5,104 nt of DNA from Candidatus Nealsonbacteria bacterium RIFCSPHIGHO2_02_FULL_43_13 (GTDB lineage Bacteria > Patescibacteriota > Minisyncoccia > Minisyncoccales > MHMH01), in assembly GCA_001819295.1 (NCBI GenBank), contig MHMD01000026.1, forward strand, positions 1-5,104. The letters are read 5' to 3'. A program made the position numbers and the translations under genes. Below the pieces are notes generated by a model. It searched no databases. It saw only the letters and a list, made by a program, of their open reading frames with translations, and was not told the origin of the DNA. Below, piece by piece: positions 1 to 4,925 of this stretch (its first letter is position 1; each line of letters starts with the position of its first letter).

Positions 1-2
1 CC

Positions 3-203
3 CTTTCCAATAATCGTAATAAAGGCGACACCCATGACGAACTTCTCAAAGAACCCAAAATCATGGGCTTGGAACAGGCTCTTGAATACATCAAAGACGA
101 TGAATTAGTTGAGGTGACTCCCAAAAACATCCGCATCAGAAAAGTATTTTTGGACGAAATCAGCGCAAAAAGAGCCGCTCGGAAAGAAAAAGCGGAGCAA
201 TAA
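3..203 (+). CDS. typA: TypA/BipA translational GTPase, C-terminal end only (partial)
   Basis: Open from the window edge to TAA at 201-203, giving the last 66 residues; the 5' part lies outside the window. The stretch LEQALEYIKDDELVEVTP followed by IRIRK and the basic tail KRAARKEK is the characteristic C-terminus of TypA/BipA (typical family form: LEQA-EFI-DDELVEVTP-SIR-RK). TypA is a ribosome-binding GTPase of about 600 residues, related to EF-G and LepA, involved in ribosome assembly and stress or cold adaptation. The visible part belongs to the TypA-specific C-terminal domain, so no GTPase motifs can be checked. It ends normally, a few bases before a terminator, so this is the real end of the gene and not a truncation. 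The motif match is distinctive. Confidence 0.9.
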   Translation, partial: LSNNRNKGDTHDELLKEPKIMGLEQALEYIKDDELVEVTPKNIRIRKVFLDEISAKRAARKEKAEQ

Positions 204-234
204 AAAAACGACTCATTGATTTGAGCCGTTTTTT
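203..234 (+). terminator. Rho-independent terminator after typA
   Basis: The stem ACGACTCA (208-215) pairs with TGAGCCGT (222-229) with one A-C mismatch at 211/226, around a 6-nt loop. A run of A before it and a run of six T (229-234) after it extend the stem and give the U-tail. The mismatch becomes a G-U wobble in the minus-strand transcript. It lies directly after the typA stop codon and separates typA from the next transcription unit. Confidence 0.75.
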
Positions 235-239
235 CGTGC

Positions 240-270
240 TTGACAAAGATTAATTTTCATGTACGCTAAT
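240..270 (+). promoter_or_regulatory. Probable sigma-70-type promoter of the GH57-like gene
   Basis: A perfect TTGACA -35 box lies at 240-245, just after the typA terminator. The best -10 candidate is GCTAAT at 265-270 (4 of 6 to TATAAT), with a long 19-bp spacer. TAATAC at 267-272 is an alternative but needs a 21-bp spacer. Transcription would start near 277, giving a leader of about 43 nt. The -35 box is convincing and the -10 is weak, so the position is approximate. Confidence 0.45.
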
Positions 271-275
271 ACTGC

Positions 276-294
276 CGTTTAGATTGGCTAAACG
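276..294 (+). repeat. Perfect 7-bp inverted repeat at the predicted transcript start
   Basis: CGTTTAG (276-282) and CTAAACG (288-294) are exact reverse complements around the 5-nt loop ATTGG. The hairpin starts almost exactly at the predicted +1 of the GH57-like gene. It could be an operator dyad or a 5'-end stabilising RNA hairpin. It lacks a T-run, so it is not a terminator. It ends 11 nt before the SD and does not sequester it. Confidence 0.5.
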
Positions 295-319
295 AGTACT
301 TTGACAAGGAGGTTCTACA

Positions 320-1486
320 ATGGGTAGAATCCATTTGACGCTCTCAGGGAATTCGTTTCACAGCAACGTGACGCCAGAACGCTGGAGACAAATGTTCAAG
401 GAAAAAGCGGGGATTGAAGCAATCGTCGCAAGCGAAGTTCCTGTGTCGATGAGCTACCAGCGAATTGACTTTGAAATCATGCCGTGGCTGAAAGAAATTC
501 TCGAATCTAAAGATTCGTACTCGTGCGTTGAGCTTCTGCGGGCCCCTTATAGCCACTCGCTCCTTCCGCTCATGCATCCTCGACAAGGTGAGTGGGAAAT
601 GAGACGAGGATACGCGACTTTTAATGTTTTTTGCTGGTTCTTCCCAGAATTTTACGTGCCGGAAGGGGAATTATTCCACCGCTATGCTTTCAGCTTCTTC
701 GTTTTAGGCTCCAATTCAGTGGTCTACAGCGAAGGAGAGCATCCTGGCGCCATGGTTCTCCGCAACAATATCACAAAGCATAATGCCATCGGCTACGCGG
801 GTAAGATTGGACTGGTAATGCGAGAACCGAATTTCTTGAAAGAGTTCTTCACATTCCAGCGAGAGCTTTCGGAACAGTCGCTTGAAACCCTGCTCAAGGC
901 CATTGAGAAAATCGCCATGGAAACCCCCGAAGATTACGTATGCATAACGCCGATTGATATTGAAGCCCCCTATGTCGGTTCCTGGGGAGGAGCGTTGGTT
1001 TGGGAAAGATTTTTCAATGGCATTAAGCAAAGCGGCCTTTCCAAGCACTTCATCTCCGTAAGGGAAGCAGAACGCATGCTCGAACCGCAAGCCGTAAAAA
1101 TCGGCAGGCCACACCGCGAGCTCGGGCAAAAGTGGCTCAAGTATGAAGCGCAATTCCGGCATATGGCATGGTTGGCAAACTATGTTCCGGATACCGAGCG
1201 AGAACACAAAATCTTAGCTCTTGCGGCAACGTCCGATGTGCTTTCTGGATTGGAAACCAAAATTTCCCAGTTAAAAGGGCCGCGGATTCTGCAGGCAAAA
1301 GACTCGAACGGCAACGCAAAAGAAATCACGATCGGATTCAATCAAGACGTGATCGACGCGTGCATGGCCGCTAGGTTCGCGCTTGTCGACAAACAACCGC
1401 TTATCCGCAAGATTCAAAAGACATGCGATTGTTCGTCGCTCCAGATTCAGCGCATTCTTTCCTGGGCCGAACAAAACAATCTATAG
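320..1486 (+). CDS. GH57-like (glycoside hydrolase/deacetylase-fold) protein, divergent
   Basis: A 388-aa protein with no signal peptide or membrane segment, so probably cytoplasmic. The start is well supported: AAGGAGG at 306-312 lies 7 nt before ATG. Several blocks recall glycoside hydrolase family 57, which acts on alpha-glucans: residues 70-84 (VELLRAPYSHSLLPL, like the family's E-xx-YYHPLLPL), 106-115 (WFFPEFYVPE, like the nucleophile motif) and 209-225 (ITPIDIEAPYVGSWGGA, like the acid/base D-x-E block). This is followed by a helical C-terminal region with ALAATSDVLSG at 300-310, as in GH57 C-terminal helical bundles. E110 and D213 are candidate catalytic residues. The usual N-terminal HQP motif is not evident; the protein starts IHLTLSGNSFHSN, so it may act on an unusual substrate or be inactive. 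It stands alone with its own promoter. Family membership is moderately likely; substrate unknown. Confidence 0.6.
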   Translation: MGRIHLTLSGNSFHSNVTPERWRQMFKEKAGIEAIVASEVPVSMSYQRIDFEIMPWLKEILESKDSYSCVELLRAPYSHSLLPLMHPRQGEWEMRRGYATFNVFCWFFPEFYVPEGELFHRYAFSFFVLGSNSVVYSEGEHPGAMVLRNNITKHNAIGYAGKIGLVMREPNFLKEFFTFQRELSEQSLETLLKAIEKIAMETPEDYVCITPIDIEAPYVGSWGGALVWERFFNGIKQSGLSKHFISVREAERMLEPQAVKIGRPHRELGQKWLKYEAQFRHMAWLANYVPDTEREHKILALAATSDVLSGLETKISQLKGPRILQAKDSNGNAKEITIGFNQDVIDACMAARFALVDKQPLIRKIQKTCDCSSLQIQRILSWAEQNNL

Positions 1487-1502
1487 CGCAAAGCAAAAAG
1501 AA

Positions 1503-1531
1503 AGGGGGTTCTCGTGTTACGAGAACCCCCT
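1503..1531. terminator. Strong hairpin after the GH57-like gene, probable terminator
   Basis: A perfect 13-bp stem pairs 1503-1515 (AGGGGGTTCTCGT) with 1519-1531 across a 3-nt loop. On the plus strand the tail is only moderately T-rich (CTGTTCTTG). On the minus strand it is followed by TTCTTTTTG, a better U-tail. It begins 17 nt after the stop codon. It probably ends the GH57-like transcript and could work in both directions. Confidence 0.7.
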
Positions 1532-1547
1532 CTGTTCTTGACAGAGG
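1529..1547 (+). repeat. Inverted repeat containing the next -35 box
   Basis: CCTCTGT (1529-1535) and ACAGAGG (1541-1547) are perfect reverse complements around TCTTG. The dyad overlaps the last three bases of the preceding terminator stem and encloses the TTGACA box at 1538-1543. As RNA it would compete with the base of the terminator hairpin; as DNA it could be an operator over the -35 element. Confidence 0.5.
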
Positions 1548-1566
1548 TTATTGAAATGGTTATTGT
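1538..1566 (+). promoter_or_regulatory. Probable promoter of the 244-aa protein gene
   Basis: A perfect TTGACA -35 box (1538-1543), an ideal 17-bp spacer and TATTGT (1561-1566, 4 of 6 to TATAAT). Predicted transcription start is near 1573, where the first of two leader hairpins begins. Confidence 0.6.
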
Positions 1567-1572
1567 GAAATA

Positions 1573-1588
1573 TCCGCCAGCAGGCGGA
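1573..1588 (+). repeat. GC-rich tetraloop hairpin in the leader
   Basis: TCCGCC (1573-1578) pairs with GGCGGA (1583-1588) around AGCA. It stands out as a GC-rich island in an A-rich leader and sits at the predicted transcript 5' end. The A-rich tail (ATTAAAAAAAG) rules out a plus-strand terminator; the 5' flank reads as a poor tail on the minus strand. From memory, short hairpins of the type CCGCC-N-GGCGG are scattered between genes in some Parcubacteria. Only one copy lies in this window. Confidence 0.5.
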
Positions 1589-1598
1589 ATTAAAAAAA

Positions 1599-1612
1599 GA
1601 CCCAACAGGGTC
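1599..1612 (+). repeat. Second small leader hairpin just before the SD
   Basis: GACCC (1599-1603) pairs with GGGTC (1608-1612) around AACA. It ends 4 nt before the G-run at 1617-1621 that serves as the SD. Its CCC arm could alternatively pair with that G-run and so affect translation; this is an inference from complementarity only. Confidence 0.4.
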
Positions 1613-1626
1613 AAAAGGGGGACAAA

Positions 1627-2361
1627 ATGACAGAGGCCAAAGAGAAGATCAAGGAGTTCAAGCAAACAATGGGGATCAAAGGGATCGTCAACAAAGTCAG
1701 ATATAGCGTTTACGAAGCTATGGTTGCTTTCGACGATTATCCAACGCTTGAGGTGAGACAAGGAATCATAAGACATTGGCTGGACGATTCCATCAGAATC
1801 TTCGACCAGCATGCCGATTGGATAGAACAGCGGATTCTTGACTTGAAAGAGGAAGAGGTGAAAACAAGGCAGAGTCTGCATTTTTGGGAAGATTTGCTGA
1901 ATTGGTATATTTTCAATACTTCTTCGGTCAGTCGCGCCATGAATTTTGCCATCGGGCTCACTCAAAATAATTTCGGCGGTTCGCCGGGATTTTTATACCG
2001 GTCAAATATCCTTAAGCTTGTCGTGGGAAAGTTGGAAAGAACGTCGCATATTTATCAAAGCATTGAAATGCCTTCTGTAAAGCTATTTTTGGAATCATTC
2101 CTGGTGAAAGCATACCAGCCGAATTCTACCATCTCCGATTCTGCGATGGTTGACATCAAGCGGGTGGTTCGCTGTGCCATCAGTGTGGGGGATTGGCATT
2201 TTCTGCCCCAAATCGAGCTGGTTCTTTACAAGCTATCTAACCAAAGAAGGTCGAAAAGATACGACTTTAAGCAGGAAGCCGAGATTCTGGAAAATATAGC
2301 ATTTTTGAGGGAAGCCGTGCGGTTCTTCAGGGAAAAGACAGAAGAAGTTAAAGACGCGTAA
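1627..2361 (+). CDS. Hypothetical protein, 244 aa, predicted mostly alpha-helical
   Basis: Not recognised. The protein has no signal peptide, no clear membrane segment and no metal-binding cysteine pairs; its single cysteine is C183. Charged, heptad-like helical segments lie at about 1-14 (MTEAKEKIKEFKQT), 61-82 (with LDLKEEEVKTRQ) and 205-241, where the C-terminus is strongly charged (RRSKRYDFKQEAEILENI; then FFREKTEEVKDA). The middle is richer in aromatic residues (HFWEDLLNWYIFN, 85-97) and contains a glycine-rich turn NNFGGSPGF at 114-122. Before the ATG there is an unusual SD, a plain G-run at 1617-1621 spaced 5 nt, rather than GGAGG. It has its own promoter and is closed by a terminator, so it is a single-gene unit. 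The ORF is clearly genuine from its length, flanking signals and protein-like composition; its function is unknown. Confidence 0.85.
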   Translation: MTEAKEKIKEFKQTMGIKGIVNKVRYSVYEAMVAFDDYPTLEVRQGIIRHWLDDSIRIFDQHADWIEQRILDLKEEEVKTRQSLHFWEDLLNWYIFNTSSVSRAMNFAIGLTQNNFGGSPGFLYRSNILKLVVGKLERTSHIYQSIEMPSVKLFLESFLVKAYQPNSTISDSAMVDIKRVVRCAISVGDWHFLPQIELVLYKLSNQRRSKRYDFKQEAEILENIAFLREAVRFFREKTEEVKDA

Positions 2362-2386
2362 CAAGTAGGTCAAGATACGAGCGAAG

Positions 2387-2422
2387 AAGGGGTTTAAGCC
2401 TTGAGTTTAAGCCCCTTTTTGT
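2387..2422 (+). terminator. Rho-independent terminator after the 244-aa gene
   Basis: A 13-bp stem (2387-2399 with 2405-2417, including two G-U pairs) has the loop CTTGA at 2400-2404, followed by a T-run (2416-2420 then GTT). The core is GGGGTTTAAGC against GTTTAAGCCCC. It begins 25 nt after the stop codon. Its loop overlaps the likely -35 box of ychF. Confidence 0.85.
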
Positions 2423-2428
2423 TAGAAT
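2401..2428 (+). promoter_or_regulatory. Candidate ychF promoter nested in the upstream terminator
   Basis: TAGAAT at 2423-2428 (5 of 6 to TATAAT) lies 7 nt before the ychF ATG at 2436, which puts the transcript start at or next to the A of ATG. TTGAGT at 2401-2406 (4 of 6 to TTGACA) is spaced 16 bp and lies in the loop and 3' arm of the terminator hairpin. Together with the missing SD this points to a leaderless mRNA. The -35 match is modest. Confidence 0.5.
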
Positions 2429-2435
2429 AAAACAT

Positions 2436-3503
2436 ATGCCGTTATCAATCGGAATCGTGGGTTTGCCCAACGTGGGGAAGTCCACGTTATTTCAAACCAT
2501 TACTAAAATCCAGGTCAATATCGCTAATTATCCTTTTTGCACCATTGATCCCAATGTGGGCGTAGTTGCCGTGCCCGACGAAAGAGTAGATAAATTAGCG
2601 GAATTAACAAAGTCAGTAAAAAAGATTTATACCACGATTGAGTTTTATGATATTGCCGGCTTGGTTAAGGGAGCCAATAAGGGCGAGGGCTTGGGCAACA
2701 AGTTTTTGGCCAACATCAGGGAAACCGATGCCATTATTTACGTTTTGCGCGCTTTTTTAGAGAAAGATATTGTGAACACCCGCCAGGAAGTTAATCCCGT
2801 CGCCGAAAAAGAAATTCTGGATACGGAATTAATTTTAAAAGATTCAGAAACCGTAGAAAAAAGAATGCACGCTCTCTCGGGCGATTTCCGAGCCGGAAAA
2901 AAAGATGCTGTTAAGGAGTACGAGGTATTAGAAAAAGTTAAAGGATTTTTAGATCAGGGCAAAATTCTTATTGAGCAGGGCTTCAGCGAGGAAGAGGAGA
3001 AAATCATCGCCCAGTACCAGTTATTGACGGCAAAACCCAGGTTTTATTTGCTCAACGGCCGCGACGAAGAAGTGCCTCAAAGCATCATCGAAGAATTTAA
3101 AAAGAACAATTGGCAGTTCTTGATTGTGGACGTTTTGACCGAATTCGGAGCCACCGATCTTACCCGGGAAGAAAGAATTTCTTTGGGCTTGCCCGAAGAA
3201 TCAGAAATGGGCCTTTTAATCAAGAAAGCTTATGAAATTTTGGGACTGATCACGTTTTTAACCACGGGTCCGGACGAAACAAGAGCTTGGACGCTGAAGA
3301 AAGGATCTTTGGCTCCGCAAGCCGGGGGAGCCATCCATACTGATTTTGAATCTCATTTTATCAAGGCCGAAGTTATTAATTGGCAAACGCTTTTGGACGC
3401 TAGCGGGTTTATTAAAGCCCGGGAAAAAGGCCTCATCCGCACCGAAGGCAAAGAGTACCTCGTACAGGACGGCGACGTCATCGAAATCAAACACAACGCC
3501 TAG
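2436..3503 (+). CDS. ychF: Redox-regulated ATPase YchF (OBG-family P-loop protein)
   Basis: The protein has 355 aa, close to the usual ~363. The P-loop GLPNVGKST is at residues 9-17, followed by NYPFCTIDPNVG at 31-42, the G3 motif DIAGLVKGANKGEGLGN from 72, and FLANIRETDAI at 90-100. KPRFYLLNGRDEE at 200-212 occupies the place of the base-recognition motif, with N207; YchF proteins have a non-canonical G4 and prefer ATP to GTP. A charged helical insert spans about 125-200. The C-terminal TGS-type domain covers about 268-353 (LITFLTTGPDETRAW, then LVQDGDVIEIKHN). It is a cytoplasmic, ribosome-associated ATPase known in other bacteria to affect translation and oxidative stress responses. No SD precedes the ATG, and a -10 box ends 7 nt before it, so translation is probably leaderless. 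Identification is firm; the role is by family. Confidence 0.97.
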   Translation: MPLSIGIVGLPNVGKSTLFQTITKIQVNIANYPFCTIDPNVGVVAVPDERVDKLAELTKSVKKIYTTIEFYDIAGLVKGANKGEGLGNKFLANIRETDAIIYVLRAFLEKDIVNTRQEVNPVAEKEILDTELILKDSETVEKRMHALSGDFRAGKKDAVKEYEVLEKVKGFLDQGKILIEQGFSEEEEKIIAQYQLLTAKPRFYLLNGRDEEVPQSIIEEFKKNNWQFLIVDVLTEFGATDLTREERISLGLPEESEMGLLIKKAYEILGLITFLTTGPDETRAWTLKKGSLAPQAGGAIHTDFESHFIKAEVINWQTLLDASGFIKAREKGLIRTEGKEYLVQDGDVIEIKHNA

Positions 3504-3531
3504 AAAACTCGCCCGAAAGGGCGAGTTTTTC
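3504..3531 (+). terminator. Rho-independent terminator after ychF
   Basis: A perfect 11-bp stem (3504-3514 with 3519-3529, ending CTCGCCC / GGGCGAG) has a GAAA tetraloop and a T-run at 3526-3530. It starts immediately after the stop codon. The A-run on its 5' side could also make it work on the minus strand. Confidence 0.93.
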
Positions 3532-3535
3532 TAAC

Positions 3536-3564
3536 TTGACAAGCTTTATGTTTAATGCTAGTAT
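3536..3564 (+). promoter_or_regulatory. Strong promoter of the membrane protein/lipoprotein operon
   Basis: TTGACA at 3536-3541, a 17-bp spacer and TAGTAT at 3559-3564, preceded by TGC at 3556-3558, which is an extended -10 motif. Transcription should start near 3571, giving a leader of about 100 nt before the first gene. It lies directly downstream of the ychF terminator, so the operon is independent of ychF. Confidence 0.8.
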
Positions 3565-3592
3565 ATTTTAGTTAAAGCGCTCATTTAAAATT

Positions 3593-3599
3593 AGGAGGT
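3593..3599 (+). promoter_or_regulatory. Orphan Shine-Dalgarno-like site in the leader
   Basis: AGGAGGT matches the consensus SD perfectly but lies 73 nt before the real start. The only nearby start-like codons open tiny frames (TTG at 3610, stopping after three codons). It may be a ribosome standby site, the signal for a minute leader peptide, or a remnant of a lost gene. Confidence 0.4.
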
Positions 3600-3671
3600 A
3601 TCTAGAGAATTGAATATTTGAAAGATTGATTAGCGTCAAAAAAATAGAAAGGAAAAGGAGGAACAGCAAAA

Positions 3672-4118
3672 ATGAATAGTGGCAAGGTGGTTAAATGGTT
3701 TCTTATCGGGGTCGTGGCGATTATCGTTCTTGGGGTAGTGGGCTTCGGAATCAATATGATTTTCCGCCCATTCCAGACAATTGAGAAGGTTACTGATCCG
3801 GACCGGGCTCTCTATAGTTACGAGTGGTTTTTCAACACGAAGGCATCGGCGGACAGTTATGCCGCCCAAATTAAAGTGGCTTCAGCGGCAGTTGAAACCT
3901 TTAAGCAAGACCATGCCGGCAACCTGGAGAGCTATCAAAACAGCACGGAGTTGTCGAGGTTGCGAGCGGTGGAGCAAGGGCTGAGGAACCAACTCATCAC
4001 CACAGTGAACCAGTACAACGCCAACGCCCAGAACAAAACCCGAAGTATTTTCAAAGACTGGAATCTGCCGGCTTCGTTAACGGTGACCCAGGACGGCAGA
4101 GTGGTAGGAAACTATTAG
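3672..4118 (+). CDS. Single-pass membrane protein, 148 aa, unknown function
   Basis: AAGGAGG at 3655-3661, 10 nt before ATG, fixes the start. A short N-terminus with basic K5 and K8 is followed by a hydrophobic span at about 9-30 (WFLIGVVAIIVLGVVGFGI) and then FRPF, suggesting an N-in membrane anchor with about 115 residues outside. No cleavage site is obvious. The outer part has ALYSYEWFF (46-54), a helical stretch at about 60-120 ending in NQYNANAQNKTRSIFKDWNLP (113-133), and a short tail. Proteins with this layout (anchor, SYE-x-FF, YNA-x-A-x-N-x-R, LP near the end) are ones I recall from phage and scattered bacterial genomes; this is memory, not a search. It is co-transcribed with the downstream lipoprotein gene 14 nt away. 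The ORF is secure; no enzymatic motif is seen. Confidence 0.85.
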   Translation: MNSGKVVKWFLIGVVAIIVLGVVGFGINMIFRPFQTIEKVTDPDRALYSYEWFFNTKASADSYAAQIKVASAAVETFKQDHAGNLESYQNSTELSRLRAVEQGLRNQLITTVNQYNANAQNKTRSIFKDWNLPASLTVTQDGRVVGNY

Positions 4119-4132
4119 AAGGAGGAAAAAAG

Positions 4133-4615
4133 ATGAAAAAGGTTATTGCGGTCTTAGCGGTTATTATACTGGCGGTGGCGGTTCTGACCAGTTGTTCCCC
4201 TATGGAACAGGAGCGGAACAAGGTCCAAGAGAGAATTGCTGTGTTGCAAAAGACTCAGCCCATACCTACTCTGACGTTTTCTAACACCAGGGATGCTGTT
4301 ATCCGAAGAATCAATAGGTGGAACGATCCCAACAAGATTAGTTATATCTACCTGCTTTCGGAAACTGGCGTGGTAATGTCCTTCTTCACAGTCAAGGGTA
4401 GTGTAGAAAGTAAGCTCAGTTATTTGTCACCAGTGTATGGAGTAAATGGTGATTACCCTGACGTGGATGGTACTTACGGAGACAATAAAGATGCCATTTT
4501 TTTCTTCACTACTGACGATGTTTACGTGGAATGGCCGGGGCTGTATCTCTGGGCTGATCAACCCTTGAAGCTTGCCACGCAACCAGTATTGATCTATACC
4601 GCACCTTTGAAATGA
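4133..4615 (+). CDS. Lipoprotein, 160 aa, unknown function (phage-like family suspected)
   Basis: AAGGAGG at 4119-4125, 7 nt before ATG, overlaps the end of the upstream gene's intergenic space, so the two are one operon. The N-terminus is a type II signal peptide: KK at 2-3, a hydrophobic core at 4-18, and lipobox LTSC at 18-21, with C21 as the lipidated residue. The mature part has a short charged helix (24-40) and then a beta-rich domain: DAVIRRINRWNDPNKISYIYLL (54-75), FFTVKGSVESKLSYLSP (84-100), DGTYGDNKDAIFFFTTDDVYVEW (112-134) and a C-terminal ADQPLKL. The NRW-DP-KISYIYL and DGTYG-N-DAIFFFTT-xxYVEW blocks resemble hypothetical lipoproteins I recall from phage and diverse bacterial genomes. 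No catalytic residues are apparent. It probably sits on the outer face of the membrane, next to the 148-aa protein. Confidence 0.85.
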   Translation: MKKVIAVLAVIILAVAVLTSCSPMEQERNKVQERIAVLQKTQPIPTLTFSNTRDAVIRRINRWNDPNKISYIYLLSETGVVMSFFTVKGSVESKLSYLSPVYGVNGDYPDVDGTYGDNKDAIFFFTTDDVYVEWPGLYLWADQPLKLATQPVLIYTAPLK

Positions 4616-4620
4616 AACAA

Positions 4621-4660
4621 GAAAAGCGGCAAGGGCCTTGAGCCTTTGCCGCTTTCTCTT
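4621..4660 (+). terminator. Rho-independent terminator of the membrane protein/lipoprotein operon
   Basis: A 14-bp stem pairs 4623-4636 with 4642-4655 (one G-U) around the loop CTTGA, with a TTTCTCTTT tail. It starts 7 nt after the TGA stop, which supports TGA as a true stop codon here. The loop is identical to that of the terminator at 2387-2422. Confidence 0.85.
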
Positions 4661-4670
4661 TGGTTAATAT

Positions 4671-4706
4671 TGTTAAAACAAAACACCGCCCGTAAGGGCG
4701 GTGTTT
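4671..4706 (-). terminator. Rho-independent terminator of the zinc-ribbon gene
   Basis: An 11-bp perfect stem (4681-4691 with 4696-4706; ACACCGCCC / GGGCGGTGT core) has a 4-nt loop. Read on the minus strand it is followed by a TTTTGTTTTAAC tail, placed 13 nt beyond the zinc-ribbon stop. Its GTAA loop and the TTTCTC tail on the plus strand could make it a backup for the convergent operon. Confidence 0.85.
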
Positions 4707-4719
4707 CTCATTCTAAAGA

Positions 4720-4908
4720 TTAGCGTCCAAATCTTTGGGTGCGTCTCTTGGAATGACAATCGCGGCAATAGATCGGTCTGTCCCCTGAAGGCTGGAAAGG
4801 AAGCTCGGTAATGTCTGTTCCGCAATCGGAACATTTCCAGTTTCCTTTGACCATTTCTCTGGGAGCAAAATCTCTCGCCGGTCGGTCGTCAAATTTCTTG
4901 AATTCCAT
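4720..4908 (-). CDS. Small CxxC...CxxC zinc-ribbon protein, 62 aa
   Basis: C26-x-x-C29 and C48-x-x-C51, separated by 18 residues, form a four-cysteine zinc-ribbon site: CSDCGTDITELPFQPSGDRP leading to IYCRDC. This resembles the CxxC-x17-CxxC domain family, which I recall as frequent in Parcubacteria (C-x-DC...E-x-PF-P-xxDRP-x-YC-x-x-C), with one residue more between the pairs here. Both ends are basic and probably flexible (MEFKKFDDRPARDF; SKRRTQRFGR), consistent with nucleic-acid or ribosome binding, though that is inference. It is convergent with the lipoprotein operon and has its own promoter and terminator. No good SD precedes the ATG; AAAGG lies about 17-22 nt upstream, too far. Despite its size, the conserved cysteine spacing and flanking signals make it a convincing gene. 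Confidence 0.88.
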   Translation of the reverse strand: MEFKKFDDRPARDFAPREMVKGNWKCSDCGTDITELPFQPSGDRPIYCRDCHSKRRTQRFGR

Positions 4909-4925
4909 TGTTTTGCTTAAATTAA

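Noticed and set aside
301..306. Second TTGACA box just before the SD of the GH57-like gene
   Set aside because: A matching -10 would fall inside the coding region, and the SD at 306-312 would lie upstream of the transcript start. Probably chance.
716..1207. 163-aa open frame on the minus strand inside the GH57-like gene
   Set aside because: It is antisense to a gene with an excellent SD and recognisable motifs, and I see no recognisable domain in it. It is a shadow frame.
1487..1626. Riboswitch or CRISPR-like array in the hairpin-rich gap
   Set aside because: The hairpins differ in sequence and spacing, so there are no direct repeats with spacers, and no known riboswitch core could be recognised.
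1447..1965. 172-aa open frame on the minus strand spanning the 1487-1626 gap
   Set aside because: It would run through the terminator, the promoter and the start of the 244-aa gene. Its sequence looks like antisense translation, with no domain signature.
2400..2404. The loop CTTGA shared by terminators at 2387-2422 and 4621-4660
   Set aside because: Short stable loops recur in terminators of one genome. The stems differ, so this does not indicate a repeat element.
3346..3534. 62-aa plus-strand frame overlapping the 3' end of ychF
   Set aside because: It lies in another frame of ychF, runs into the ychF terminator and has no SD of its own.
4613..4660. TGA read as glycine (code 25, Gracilibacteria-like)
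   Set aside because: TGA at 4613-4615 is followed within 7 nt by a terminator, and the protein has a sensible end there. The standard code fits all genes.
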